NCBI GenBank assembly: GCA_964577205.1
Contig: CAZNYG010000032.1
Coordinates: forward strand, 1-25,623
Reading direction: 5' to 3'
DNA length: 25,623 nt
From: CAZNYG01 sp964577205
GTDB lineage: Bacteria > Elusimicrobiota > Endomicrobiia > Endomicrobiales > CAIRNS01
The notes below the pieces were generated by a model. The model ran no database searches. It saw only the letters and a program-made list of their open reading frames with translations, and was not told the DNA's origin. Position numbers and translations under genes: made by a program. This document shows positions 6,705 through 14,066 of this stretch, piece by piece. Within the stretch, counting starts at the first letter, position 1. Each line of letters opens with the position of its first letter.

Positions 6705-7448
6705 ATGGATGGCAGGATCCGTGAGTTCAACGACGCTTTCGCGGGCATGCTCGGATACAGCCCTGACGAATTGTGCCGGCTTACCTGTAATGACGTGACG
6801 CCGCCGAAATGGCACGCTATGGAAGAGGATATCATCGAAGATCAGGTCAGGGCCCGGGGATATTCGGATCTATACGAGAAGGAGTACCGCAGGAAAGACG
6901 GCACGGTGTTCCCGGTTGAACTCAGAACGATCCTGCAGCGGGACGACAAGGGAAAGATCGTCGGTATGTGGGGTATCGTGCGTGATATCGCTTCCCGCAA
7001 ACGGACGGAGAAGGCGCTCCTGGAAAGCTACGACAGGCTGCAGCGCGCTTTCGGCGGCATCATAAGCGCCATCACGACGATAATCGAAACCCGCGACCCG
7101 TATACGGCGGGCCATCAGAGAAGGGTTTCCATGCTCGCCGTCGCGATAGCCCTGGAGATGGGGCTGTCCGAAGAAAGTGTGAACGGGGAAGGCTACCCAA
7201 ACCATCTTGCGGGCGACGGCATACTGCCGGAGGCGATGATCGTGGCGGTAGCCGATGTCGTCGAGGCGATGTCCTTCTATCGGCCCTATCGCGGAGCCAT
7301 AAGCATGGATGTCGCGCTGGACGAAATAATAAAAGGCAAAGGGACACTTTACGATCCCGAATCGGTCGACGCGTGCGTGAAACTCATCCGGGAAAAGCAT
7401 TTTTCGTTTGAAACCGATCCCGGGCACATGGAACCGGCGGCTGTCTGA
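6705..7448 (+). pseudogene. PAS / HD-GYP signalling protein remnant lacking the HD core
   Basis: The longest ATG-initiated reading has 247 codons, but the PAS pattern extends upstream in frame to about 6660 with no start codon. PAS: DGFVSVDMDGRIREFND, LGYSPDEL, YRRKDGTVFPVELR, GIVRDIASRKRTEK (to about residue 105). HD-GYP then begins (IIETRDPYTAGHQRRVSMLA to MGLSEESV) and jumps at about 7180 to NGEGYPNHLAGDGILPEAMIVAVADVVEAM, which normally lies some 65-70 residues later. The missing block would contain the HDxGK metal ligands and the HHE motif. HD-GYP domains hydrolyse cyclic di-GMP; this one should be inactive. The junction keeps the frame. The missing N-terminus and the internal deletion point to a decaying gene, although an exapted sensor is possible. 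Confidence 0.75.
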
Positions 7449-7468
7449 GCCATCCAGATGGATCAACT

Positions 7469-9565
7469 ATGGAACTCTTGGCGCCGGCAGGATCCAAAGA
7501 AGCTTTCATCACCGCCATCCGCGCGGGGGCGGATGCCGTTTACATAGGTGTTCCGGATTTCAACGCGCGCGTATCGGCGACCGGCATCAATCATTATGAC
7601 CTGCGGGTCATGATCGACTACGCGCACGGGAAGGGCGTTAAAGTATTCCTCGCGCTCAACACTCTTATCAAGCACGAAGAGATCAACGACGTCGTCAAAA
7701 GCCTCACGTTCATCGGACAGATGCGGCCCGACGCGGTAATAGTGCAGGATCTCGGCGTCGCGAACATCATCAAAAACCACTTCCCGGACATCCCGCTCCA
7801 CGCGAGCACGCAGCTGGCGGTACACAACAGGCCGGGAGTCGACTTCCTTGCACGGCAGGGCTTTGAACGCGTCATCCTGGCGCGCGAGCTTTCATTCTCC
7901 GAACTGAAGATCATCGCCGGTGGATCTCCCCTGCCGCTTGAAGTTTTCTGCCATGGCGCCCTGTGCTTCTGTCTGTCTGGCATGTGCCTGTTCTCCAGCC
8001 TTATCGGGGGGATGAGCGGCAACCGGGGCAGGTGCACGCAGCCTTGCCGCAGGCTCTGGGAGAACGGGGCAAAGAAAGGGTACCTTTTCTCCCCGCGGGA
8101 CCTTGAACTCGCCGGACATATCGACAAACTGAAAAAGATCGGCATAGCTTCGCTGAAGATAGAAGGCCGGATGCGGAGCAGCGAATACGTGTACAGGACG
8201 GTTAAAGCGTACCGCTTGCTTATCGACGCGCCGGCGGCCGGTTTCAGGGATGCCCTGAAGGAAGCTGAAGCCATACTTGCCCGGGACGTCGCGCGGGAGA
8301 AGACCACCTGCCTGTTTTCCGGCAGGGACGCTGCCCTGTTCCAACCAGGCAAAGCGCAGTGCCTGGGGAACTTTTTCGGCCGCATTGATGAGATAAAAGA
8401 CGGGAACCTTTACATCGTCCCGGCGGAAAGTACCGGGGAGATCGTGGAGAAGGACCGGCTCCGCATCTCTGATCCCGCCAGCGATACGACCATCTCCTTC
8501 AAAGTCAGAGGGCTTTCGAAGGAAGGGGCCCGCTACATCATCCCTTTTGGCAAAGCGAATGAGTTTTCCCGCGGTAACCCGGTATTCAAAACGGCTGACG
8601 TGTTGTTCGACCAGCAGGATATCGAGAAAGACATCGACGGGATGTATAAGGCGTTCCAGGAGAAAAACCGCGGCGGCCGCAGGGAAGAGCTCCGGTATTC
8701 TCAGGCTTACACGTCGCTTATCTCCAGTAAATGGAAAGAATTCAAGAACGCCGTTCCACCGGATCCGGCACAGGACACGCTCTGGATCCGTTTCGACGCG
8801 ATCGAATGGCAGGACATCCTCCCGCCGCCGGACAAAAACAACAGGCACGTATTGTACCTGACGAAAGAGAATATGCATCTCAGCGATAAGATACCGGCAA
8901 AAGACGCGCCTTTTTTCTCGGGAGAGCTTCCACCGTTCATAGGACAGCGCGATGTTCCGCAGTTCGCGCAGCGCGTCAACGGGATGATCGCCGCCGGCAT
9001 TACGAAATGGGTGATCAACAACGTCGCGCAGTTCGAGTTCTTCAGGGGGACGGCTTGCGAGCTGACTGCCGGCCCTTTCCTTTACACCTGGAACGCCTAT
9101 ACCGCGGCTTTCCTCGCGGACAACGGCGTCACCCGGTTTACCGTCTCATGGGAAGACGATCTTCCGGATATAAAAAAAATGTGCGGTCCCGGCCTGGGAA
9201 GCCATGTGGTGTGTTACCTTTACGGTTTTGTGCCTATGGTGCGTTCCCGCCTGATCACCCGGGACATGCTGGAAGACGGTATGATCACCAACTCCATGTC
9301 CGATCCAGACCTGCGGGAAGGCAGAGCCCCCTTTTCATTTTTTCCTGTTTTCGAGTCCGGCCTCGCTCTGCTGATCCCGGACAAACCCGTATCCCTCTTC
9401 ACCGCGAGAGACAAACTCAGGGAATGCGGCATCGCCACTTTCGGTATCGACCTGAGCTACATGAAACCCGACCGTAAACGCTGGGCGGCCGTCTTCTCCG
9501 CCTGGCAGCGGCGGGAGCCGCTCCCGGACACCCGGCGGTTCAATTTTAAACGCGGGATCAAATAA
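7469..9565 (+). CDS. U32 peptidase-family (RlhA/TrhP-type) protein
   Basis: The product has 698 residues. Residues 1-290 form the U32 barrel: MELLAPAGSKEAFITAIRAG, ADAVYIGV, HASTQLAVHN, FCHGALCFCLSGMC and SGNRGRCTQPCR, with cysteines 161, 166, 168, 173, 189 and 193 in the conserved iron-sulfur region, then SLKIEGRMRSSEYV. Characterised relatives (RlhA on 23S rRNA, TrhP on tRNA U34) are prephenate-dependent RNA hydroxylation enzymes rather than proteases. The long C-terminal half (about 400-698) contains a second barrel-like part (ITKWVINNVAQFEFF, LYTWNAYTAAFLADNG), as in the larger members of the family. The exact substrate is not assignable. Ribosome-binding site weak. A perfect palindrome 45 bases after the stop may end the transcript. 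Confidence 0.88.
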   Translation: MELLAPAGSKEAFITAIRAGADAVYIGVPDFNARVSATGINHYDLRVMIDYAHGKGVKVFLALNTLIKHEEINDVVKSLTFIGQMRPDAVIVQDLGVANIIKNHFPDIPLHASTQLAVHNRPGVDFLARQGFERVILARELSFSELKIIAGGSPLPLEVFCHGALCFCLSGMCLFSSLIGGMSGNRGRCTQPCRRLWENGAKKGYLFSPRDLELAGHIDKLKKIGIASLKIEGRMRSSEYVYRTVKAYRLLIDAPAAGFRDALKEAEAILARDVAREKTTCLFSGRDAALFQPGKAQCLGNFFGRIDEIKDGNLYIVPAESTGEIVEKDRLRISDPASDTTISFKVRGLSKEGARYIIPFGKANEFSRGNPVFKTADVLFDQQDIEKDIDGMYKAFQEKNRGGRREELRYSQAYTSLISSKWKEFKNAVPPDPAQDTLWIRFDAIEWQDILPPPDKNNRHVLYLTKENMHLSDKIPAKDAPFFSGELPPFIGQRDVPQFAQRVNGMIAAGITKWVINNVAQFEFFRGTACELTAGPFLYTWNAYTAAFLADNGVTRFTVSWEDDLPDIKKMCGPGLGSHVVCYLYGFVPMVRSRLITRDMLEDGMITNSMSDPDLREGRAPFSFFPVFESGLALLIPDKPVSLFTARDKLRECGIATFGIDLSYMKPDRKRWAAVFSAWQRREPLPDTRRFNFKRGIK

Positions 9566-9610
9566 GCGGCCTCAATGCGGGGATTCTGTCCGGTGGCATG
9601 CAGTGGATCT

Positions 9611-9630
9611 GGTAAAAAATATTTTTTACC
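9611..9630 (+). terminator. Perfect A/T palindrome, possible terminator after the U32 gene
   Basis: A ten-base arm, GGTAAAAAAT, is followed directly by its exact complement ATTTTTTACC. It lies between the U32 stop codon and the cspA promoter. It is AT-rich and lacks a GC stem, so terminator strength is doubtful, and it could also be a binding site. Confidence 0.4.
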
Positions 9631-9636
9631 TGCATG

Positions 9637-9664
9637 TTGATTTTTTTAGTATTTATGCTATAAT
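9637..9664 (+). promoter_or_regulatory. cspA promoter and 5' leader stem-loop
   Basis: TTGATT (9637-9642) and a perfect TATAAT (9659-9664) are 16 bases apart. The expected transcript starts near 9671 and begins with an 8-bp stem-loop (AAGTCTCA 9673-9680, six-base loop, TGAGGCTT 9687-9694, one G-T pair). The leader is about 80 bases. A structured leader of this kind in front of a cold-shock gene could control RNA stability or cold induction. Confidence 0.6.
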
Positions 9665-9750
9665 ATGTATGTAAGTCTCATTAACGTGAGGCTTAGAATA
9701 ATCACTCCGGCATGAAAGTGTGGGGTTAGAAAAAAGTAGGTGAAACAGTA

Positions 9751-9954
9751 ATGGCAACAGGCAAAGTTAAGTGGTTCAATGATGCGAAAGGTTTTGGCTT
9801 CATTTCCAACGATGACGGCAGCGGCGATGTGTTCGCTCACTATTCCGCGATAGCGTCGGATGGATTCAAGTCCCTTGCAGAAGGCGATGTCGTCGAATTC
9901 GACGTCGAGACTTCAGCAAAAGGTCCCAAAGCATCCAATATCAGAAAAAAATAA
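9751..9954 (+). CDS. cspA: Cold-shock domain protein
   Basis: The product has 67 residues and is a single OB-fold cold-shock domain. RNP1 is KGFGFI and RNP2 is in the DVFAHYSAI strand (usually VFVHFSAI), with KVKWFNDAKGFGFI near the start and the typical end VVEFDVETSAKGPKASNI. These proteins bind single-stranded RNA or DNA and melt secondary structure. Its own promoter, structured leader and terminator make it monocistronic. A DEAD-box helicase, the usual partner in cold adaptation, lies about 1 kb downstream. The symbol denotes the family, not a proven orthologue. Confidence 0.95.
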   Translation: MATGKVKWFNDAKGFGFISNDDGSGDVFAHYSAIASDGFKSLAEGDVVEFDVETSAKGPKASNIRKK

Positions 9955-9978
9955 TAACACTTTCTGATACACAAATAG

Positions 9979-10018
9979 AGAACCCCCGACTATTAGTCGC
10001 GGGTTCTTTATTTTTTTT
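9979..10018 (+). terminator. Terminator of cspA
   Basis: AGAACCC (9979-9985) pairs with GGGTTCT (10001-10007) and an inner CGAC pairs with GTCG, with one mismatch. A T-rich tract follows to 10018. The convergent amidohydrolase ends 13 bases further. Confidence 0.85.
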
Positions 10019-10030
10019 CAGCGGATCCTT

Positions 10031-10825
10031 TTAAATCGCGGTCAGCCCCAGCAGCCGCCGGGCGTTCCCTGACAGGATATTGTCCCTGTCCCGCGCGTCA
10101 AGGTTCAGGGCGTCCAGCTTTTCCTTCATGACACGGGCCCGTTCCCAGGGGAAATCCGTGGCAAAGAGGATCCTGTCCGGGCCGTGACGCAGTATCATCC
10201 GCCGCAGCTGATCGTTGTCCATCTCACGGCAATAGGCAAGGTCGAAGTAAACGTTTGAACCTACCAGGTATTTTTCCACGTCATCCCACATCCTGTACCC
10301 TCCCATATGCGCGAGGATGACGGTCAATCCTTTGATCTCAAGAATGCCGCGTACGCCTTTCGGCGTGCAGTGGACTCCGGAATATCCAAGGTCGACACCC
10401 GCGTGGAAGACCACCATGAGGCCGTTCTTCGCGCAGGATTCGAAAAGCGGGCGAAGCCTCGGGTCTTCGGGTCTGAACCCCTGGTATTCCGAATGGAGTT
10501 TGATGCCTTTGACCCCGTTTTCTTTGAGGAACGAGAGTTCCGCGTCAAAACCCTCATAATCCGGATGCATAGCTCCGAAACACAGTATGCCGGGCAGCTC
10601 CGCGTTGATCGCGATCATTTTGCGGTTGATGCTCGCGACCTGCCCCGGTTTCGTGGCCACTGGGAGATTGACGGAAAGGCCGACGCCGTCTTCCTTCATG
10701 AAGGAAAGAAGGCCGCGCATGGTGCCGTCGCCGTGATAACGAACGCCCGCGGTGCCGGCGAGTTTTTCGACGCTTTCGGCCGCGATGGAATCGGGAAAGA
10801 AATGCGTGTGGGTATCGATGATCAT
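10031..10825 (-). CDS. Amidohydrolase-2 (TIM-barrel) family metal-dependent hydrolase
   Basis: The product has 264 residues from the ATG at 10825 (another ATG lies three codons earlier, at 10834). Motifs run in order: HxH at MIIDTHTHFFP, GIKLHSEYQGF, VVFHAGVD, LAHMGGYRMW, and ATDFPWERAR with the conserved aspartate. This is the Amidohydrolase_2 pattern of ACMSD-like decarboxylases and related hydrolases; the substrate is unknown. The start at 10825 is preferred because the -10 box covers 10838-10833, including the upstream ATG, so that transcription would begin on the second ATG, giving a leaderless message. No Shine-Dalgarno is visible. The gene is divergent from the downstream helicase and convergent with cspA. 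Confidence 0.88.
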   Translation of the reverse strand: MIIDTHTHFFPDSIAAESVEKLAGTAGVRYHGDGTMRGLLSFMKEDGVGLSVNLPVATKPGQVASINRKMIAINAELPGILCFGAMHPDYEGFDAELSFLKENGVKGIKLHSEYQGFRPEDPRLRPLFESCAKNGLMVVFHAGVDLGYSGVHCTPKGVRGILEIKGLTVILAHMGGYRMWDDVEKYLVGSNVYFDLAYCREMDNDQLRRMILRHGPDRILFATDFPWERARVMKEKLDALNLDARDRDNILSGNARRLLGLTAI

Positions 10826-10832
10826 AGCTGCC

Positions 10833-10862
10833 ATTATATACTTTTACGCGGTTACTTTTCAA
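10833..10862 (-). promoter_or_regulatory. Promoter of the amidohydrolase, leaderless geometry
   Basis: On the minus strand, TTGAAA (10862-10857) and TATAAT (10838-10833) are separated by 18 bases. The ATG at 10825 lies seven bases after the -10, where the transcript is expected to start. Confidence 0.6.
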
Positions 10863-10882
10863 ACCCCCCGGGCAACTGGGTG

Positions 10883-10913
10883 AAACCGCGCCGCGCGGCC
10901 CGGCGCGGTTTTT
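10883..10913 (+). terminator. Plus-oriented terminator-like hairpin between divergent promoters
   Basis: AAACCGCGCC (10883-10892) pairs perfectly with GGCGCGGTTT (10902-10911), with T residues to 10913. No plus-strand gene ends just before it. It may insulate the helicase promoter (-35 at 10918) from antisense transcription across the amidohydrolase gene. Confidence 0.65.
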
Positions 10914-10917
10914 CTGT

Positions 10918-10946
10918 TTGCCAACGACGGGGATATAAGCTATACT
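10918..10946 (+). promoter_or_regulatory. Promoter of the DbpA/CsdA-type helicase, with inverted repeat at the start site
   Basis: TTGCCA (10918-10923) and TATACT (10941-10946) are 17 bases apart. An 8-bp perfect inverted repeat (AAAATACA 10947-10954, loop CTT, TGTATTTT 10958-10965) covers the expected start of transcription: an operator, or a 5' stem in the mRNA. Confidence 0.6.
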
Positions 10947-10989
10947 AAAATACACTTTGTATTTTCAATTGTCTCAACAGAGAGGTCTT

Positions 10990-12600
10990 ATGGAAACGCT
11001 GAAATTCAGTGAACTGTCGCTTTCTCCCGAGATGCTTAAGGCCGTCGCGGAAATGGGTTTCGAAGAGGCGACCCCCATACAATCCCTGTCCATACCTCCC
11101 GTCATGGAAGGCAAGGACGTCATCGGGCAGGCTCAGACGGGAACTGGGAAAACGGCCGCTTTCGGAATCCCGATCCTTGAAACGCTCGACATGAAGGAAA
11201 AACTGCCGCAGGCGATCGTCCTGTGCCCGACGCGGGAACTGGCCATACAGGTCGCTGAAGAAATGCGCATGCTCGGAAAATACAAAAAGAACGTTGCCGT
11301 CCTGCCCGTTTACGGCGGGCAGCCCATCGACCGCCAGATCCAGGCGCTGAGGCGTTTGCCCCAGATCATCATCGGAACGCCCGGCCGCGTCATCGACCAT
11401 CTGGAACGGGGGACGCTGAAGCTGACCTCGGTGCGCAAAGTCATTCTTGATGAAGCCGATGAAATGCTCGATATGGGTTTTCGCGAAGACATCGAGCTAA
11501 TTTTGAAGACCGTTCCGGCGACACGTCAGACGGTTTTCTTTTCGGCGACCATGCCCAAAGCCTTCATGGACATGACACGAAGATTCCAGAAGAACCCGCT
11601 GGTGGTAAAAGCCATACACGGCAAGCTCGCCGCGCCCCGCATCGAGCAGGAGTATTTCGAAGTGAAAGAATCGTCCAAACTTGAAGTGCTGGCCCGGGTC
11701 ATCGACATGTACGGCGTTTCGCTCGGTCTCGTCTTCTGCAATACCAAGCGGAAAGTCGACGAGGTGGTCAGCCATCTGCAGACGCGGAGCTACGCCGCGG
11801 ACGGTATTCACGGCGATATGAACCAGACGCAGCGGGACCGTGTCATGAACAAGTTCCGCAGCGGCGCGGTCGAGATCCTGGTCGCCACCGACGTGGCAGC
11901 CCGCGGCATCGATGTGGAGAACGTCGAAGCGGTATTCAATTACGATGTGCCGCAGGACGAAGAGTATTATGTCCACCGCATCGGGAGGACCGGACGGGCG
12001 GGTAAAGAAGGCCGTGCTTTCACGTTCGTTTCCGGCAAAGAAATATACAAGCTCAGGGATATCCAGCGCTATATCAAAACTACGATAAAACGGGGACAGG
12101 TCCCGTCATTGAAAGATGTCGAGCAGATGAAAGCTGCCCAGGTTTTCGACGAGATCCGGGAAGAGTTGGAATCCCAGGACATTCAGCGCTACATCAACAT
12201 GATCGAACACCTGATGGGCGAGGAATACACTTCCCTTGAAGCCGCCGGAGCATTGCTGAAAATGGCTTTGAAGCAGCAGGCTCAGTCCGAGGCGCTTCCC
12301 GCCGCGAAGCCCGCGCAGAAGTACGGGGACACGGGCGCGGAACAGGGAATGGTAAGGCTCTTCCTCAATGTCGGGAAAAAACAGAATGTGAAAGTCGGCG
12401 ACATAGTGGGAGCGATCGCCGGGGAAACGGGCATAAGCGGCCAGGAGATCGGGAACATCGAACTGCACGATGCATTCAGCTTCGTTGAAGTGCCGGAAGG
12501 CAGCGCTGAAAAAGTCATGACCATCATGAAAAAACGGAATATCAAGGGAAATCGCGTTACCCTCGAACCCGCCATTCCAGAGTCACGCAGCAGGAAATAG
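10990..12600 (+). CDS. DEAD-box RNA helicase with DbpA-type RNA-binding domain (CsdA/CshA-like)
   Basis: The product has 536 residues. Q motif FEEATPIQ (about 24-31), motif I AQTGTGKT (48-55), PTREL (80-84), TPGR (130-133), DEAD (154-157), SAT (185-187), then domain 2 with VFCNTKRKVDEV, ATDVAARGIDVE and HRIGRTGRAG. Residues about 455-530 (MVRLFLNVGKKQNVKVGDIVGAI, SFVEVPEGSAEKVM) form the DbpA/CsdA RNA-binding domain. Such enzymes remodel rRNA during ribosome assembly and act in cold adaptation and mRNA decay. ATG 10990 follows AGAGAGG at a good distance; an in-frame ATG 11 codons upstream overlaps the leader repeat and has no ribosome-binding site. A strong bidirectional terminator follows. 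Confidence 0.95.
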   Translation: METLKFSELSLSPEMLKAVAEMGFEEATPIQSLSIPPVMEGKDVIGQAQTGTGKTAAFGIPILETLDMKEKLPQAIVLCPTRELAIQVAEEMRMLGKYKKNVAVLPVYGGQPIDRQIQALRRLPQIIIGTPGRVIDHLERGTLKLTSVRKVILDEADEMLDMGFREDIELILKTVPATRQTVFFSATMPKAFMDMTRRFQKNPLVVKAIHGKLAAPRIEQEYFEVKESSKLEVLARVIDMYGVSLGLVFCNTKRKVDEVVSHLQTRSYAADGIHGDMNQTQRDRVMNKFRSGAVEILVATDVAARGIDVENVEAVFNYDVPQDEEYYVHRIGRTGRAGKEGRAFTFVSGKEIYKLRDIQRYIKTTIKRGQVPSLKDVEQMKAAQVFDEIREELESQDIQRYINMIEHLMGEEYTSLEAAGALLKMALKQQAQSEALPAAKPAQKYGDTGAEQGMVRLFLNVGKKQNVKVGDIVGAIAGETGISGQEIGNIELHDAFSFVEVPEGSAEKVMTIMKKRNIKGNRVTLEPAIPESRSRK

Positions 12601-12611
12601 AATTCACGCAT

Positions 12612-12652
12612 AGAAAAAAACCGTTTCATAAATAATGAAACGGTTTTTTTCT
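12612..12652 (+). terminator. Bidirectional terminator between helicase and GNAT genes
   Basis: An 18-bp perfect inverted repeat (12612-12629 with 12635-12652) has a five-base loop; its core is ACCGTTTCAT with ATGAAACGGT, flanked by seven A on the left and seven T on the right. It serves both convergent genes. Confidence 0.95.
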
Positions 12653-12676
12653 ATTTTAAGATCGTTGAATACGTGA

Positions 12677-13195
12677 TCACACTTCGCTGAAATCTTTCGG
12701 ATACTGGACGGTGCCTGTGATGGTCTTGAGGGCTCCGGGAAGGAGTTCCAGAGCCATAAATGCGTTGTCAGGCACCTCGAAAGGAGCCTTGATCTTCCAG
12801 GTGCTCGCGGGTTTAAATCCAAAACGGGGATAGTATTCCGGCTGGCCCAGGACGATCACGGAAGAGAATCCGCTATGTATGGCCTTGCTCAGTCCTACCT
12901 TGATCAGCTTACTGCCAACGCTCTGTTTCTGATATTCGGGCAGTACCGATACCGGAGCCAGCGCCAGCGATCCTGTCTTTTTGTCACCGTCCGCGATATC
13001 GATCGGATAAAAAAGGATATGGCCGATCAGCTTCTCATAGTACCAGGCAGCGAGCGACAGCTCGGGAACAAAGCGGGGTGTATTTCTCAGGTTGTCTACG
13101 AGGACAGCTTCGTTCTCCCGTCCAAATGCCTGCGTAATGACATTGAAAACATTTTTGTAATCCATCCTGGTTTCAGGCCGGATGTTTATTCTCAT
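12677..13195 (-). CDS. GNAT-family N-acetyltransferase (YhbS-like)
   Basis: The product has 172 residues. It shows the GNAT fold of the YhbS/COG3153 type: MRINIRPETRMDYKNVFNVI, YEKLIGHILFYPI, the acetyl-CoA loop region LAPVSVLPEYQKQSVGSKLI (Q/R-x-x-G-x-G/A in a variant form), then GFSSVIVLGQPEYYPRFGF. GNAT enzymes transfer acetyl from acetyl-CoA to amines or protein termini; the substrate is unknown. The ATG at 13195 was chosen because CAGGAGA lies just upstream on the minus strand. Reading further upstream runs through an inverted-repeat leader with no domain pattern. Convergent with the helicase and divergent from fur. Confidence 0.87.
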   Translation of the reverse strand: MRINIRPETRMDYKNVFNVITQAFGRENEAVLVDNLRNTPRFVPELSLAAWYYEKLIGHILFYPIDIADGDKKTGSLALAPVSVLPEYQKQSVGSKLIKVGLSKAIHSGFSSVIVLGQPEYYPRFGFKPASTWKIKAPFEVPDNAFMALELLPGALKTITGTVQYPKDFSEV

Positions 13196-13213
13196 GGGAT
13201 CTCCTGGAGACGC

Positions 13214-13292
13214 GGGAACGGACGTAACAACTACGGCGGTTACGATGCCGGTTAAGGTTGTAAACGGGCTTCGTAACCGGTGTTGCCGTTCC
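13214..13292 (-). repeat. Large imperfect inverted repeat in the GNAT leader
   Basis: GGGAACGG (13214-13221) pairs with CCGTTCC (13286-13292), CAAC (13228-13231) with GTTG (13282-13285), and GGTTACGA (13238-13245) with TCGTAACC (13271-13278), with a 25-base central loop. It lies just upstream of the GNAT Shine-Dalgarno, in the minus-strand leader. It may be a structured cis-regulatory RNA; no known class was recognised. Confidence 0.55.
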
Positions 13293-13373
13293 GTCTGACG
13301 AGTCTTTTTCTGTTGATATTGTACCATTTATTTACCCTGCCGGAAAATATACCGGGCGAATGGCTAAGGTTAT

Positions 13374-13402
13374 TTGACAACTGGTAAATCAAGTGTTATA
13401 AT
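13374..13402 (+). promoter_or_regulatory. Consensus sigma70 promoter of fur
   Basis: TTGACA (13374-13379), a 17-base spacer and TATAAT (13397-13402) match the consensus exactly. Transcription should start at about 13409, inside the adjacent Fur box, so the promoter is strong but repressible. Confidence 0.9.
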
Positions 13403-13407
13403 CTAAA

Positions 13408-13422
13408 TGAAAATGATTGTCA
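13408..13422 (+). promoter_or_regulatory. Fur box at the fur transcription start
   Basis: TGAAAAT-G-ATTGTCA matches the 7-1-7 Fur consensus TGATAAT-N-ATTATCA at 12 of 14 positions. It sits over the expected transcription start of fur, the typical arrangement for iron-dependent autorepression. Confidence 0.85.
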
Positions 13423-13441
13423 TTAACGAGAGATTTATAGA

Positions 13442-13915
13442 ATGGCCGTGAAAGATGGGAAATGTGCGCAAGGGTGGCAAGGTAAATTTAAAGGCTGCGG
13501 TTACAAGATAACCGTCGGCCGTGAAGCAATTCTGGATATATTGTCGAAGGCGAAAAAGCATTTGAGCGCTGAAGATATATACATGAAAGTTCATTCCACT
13601 TATCCGACAATAGGCTTGACTACGGTATACAGAACCCTTGAAATACTTGTAAAGCTGGGATTCGTATACAAGTTTGATTTTGGTGACGGAAGAGCACGTT
13701 ATGAACTTTCCGAAGGGGAAAAGGGAGAAAATCATCATCATCATTTAGTATGCACTCACTGTAATGGAGTTTTCGACTACACTGACTTTATCGATGAGGA
13801 ATTGAAACTTTTGCAGGAAACCGAAAAAGGGCTGGCAAAGAAGTATAGCTTTCGGATCACGAATCATCTGATCCAGTTTTATGGCATTTGTGAAAAGTGC
13901 GGAAAAGGAAAGTAA
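13442..13915 (+). CDS. fur: Fur-family metalloregulator
   Basis: The product has 157 residues. An N-terminal winged helix (GREAILDILSKAKKHLSAEDIYMKV, recognition helix TIGLTTVYRTLEIL at about 56-70) precedes the dimerisation domain. The metal site includes HHHH at 98-101, and two zinc-type pairs, C104-x2-C107 and C150-x2-C153, form the structural site common in Fur and PerR. With iron bound, Fur dimers repress iron-uptake genes. The two Fur boxes flanking the gene and the feoAB genes downstream favour true Fur rather than PerR or Zur. The gene is AT-richer than most of the window. A short GAGAG element serves as a weak ribosome-binding site. Confidence 0.92.
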   Translation: MAVKDGKCAQGWQGKFKGCGYKITVGREAILDILSKAKKHLSAEDIYMKVHSTYPTIGLTTVYRTLEILVKLGFVYKFDFGDGRARYELSEGEKGENHHHHLVCTHCNGVFDYTDFIDEELKLLQETEKGLAKKYSFRITNHLIQFYGICEKCGKGK

Positions 13916-13934
13916 GTTTTTTTTGCTTCGCAAA

Positions 13935-13949
13935 TGGAAATGGTTGTCA
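13935..13949 (+). promoter_or_regulatory. Second Fur box, upstream of the ferredoxin-to-feoB gene run
   Basis: TGGAAAT-G-GTTGTCA matches the 7-1-7 Fur consensus at 10 of 14 positions. Over 19 bases (13933-13951) it differs from the fur promoter box (13406-13424) at only two positions. A possible -35 TTGTCA (13944-13949) lies within it, and a TATTGT follows at 13965-13970 with a short 15-base spacer. The transcript would lead into the iron-sulfur operon. Confidence 0.7.
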
Positions 13950-14066
13950 TTATTAATAGTGAGGTATTGTTTTTGCCGGGATTTGATGATATGTACCAAA
14001 CGAAAAAGGGCCTATGACAGGTGGAAGCAGATGATTGACATAGAATAGTAAACATGGAGGGCAATT

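Noticed and set aside
5889..6815. Minus-strand ORF of 308 codons
   Set aside because: Antisense to the radical SAM gene and the PAS region; no recognisable domain.
7892..8878. Minus-strand ORF of 328 codons
   Set aside because: Fully antisense to the U32 gene, with no domain pattern.
10307..10948. Plus-strand ORF of 213 codons
   Set aside because: Antisense to the amidohydrolase and running through the terminator-like hairpin and helicase promoter.
13442..13915. PerR or Zur instead of Fur
   Set aside because: The GATAAT-type boxes and the downstream feoAB favour Fur, though the sequence alone does not exclude PerR.
13986..14048. 20-codon ORF between the second Fur box and the ferredoxin gene
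   Set aside because: No good ribosome-binding site and no recognisable sequence; most likely part of the operon leader.
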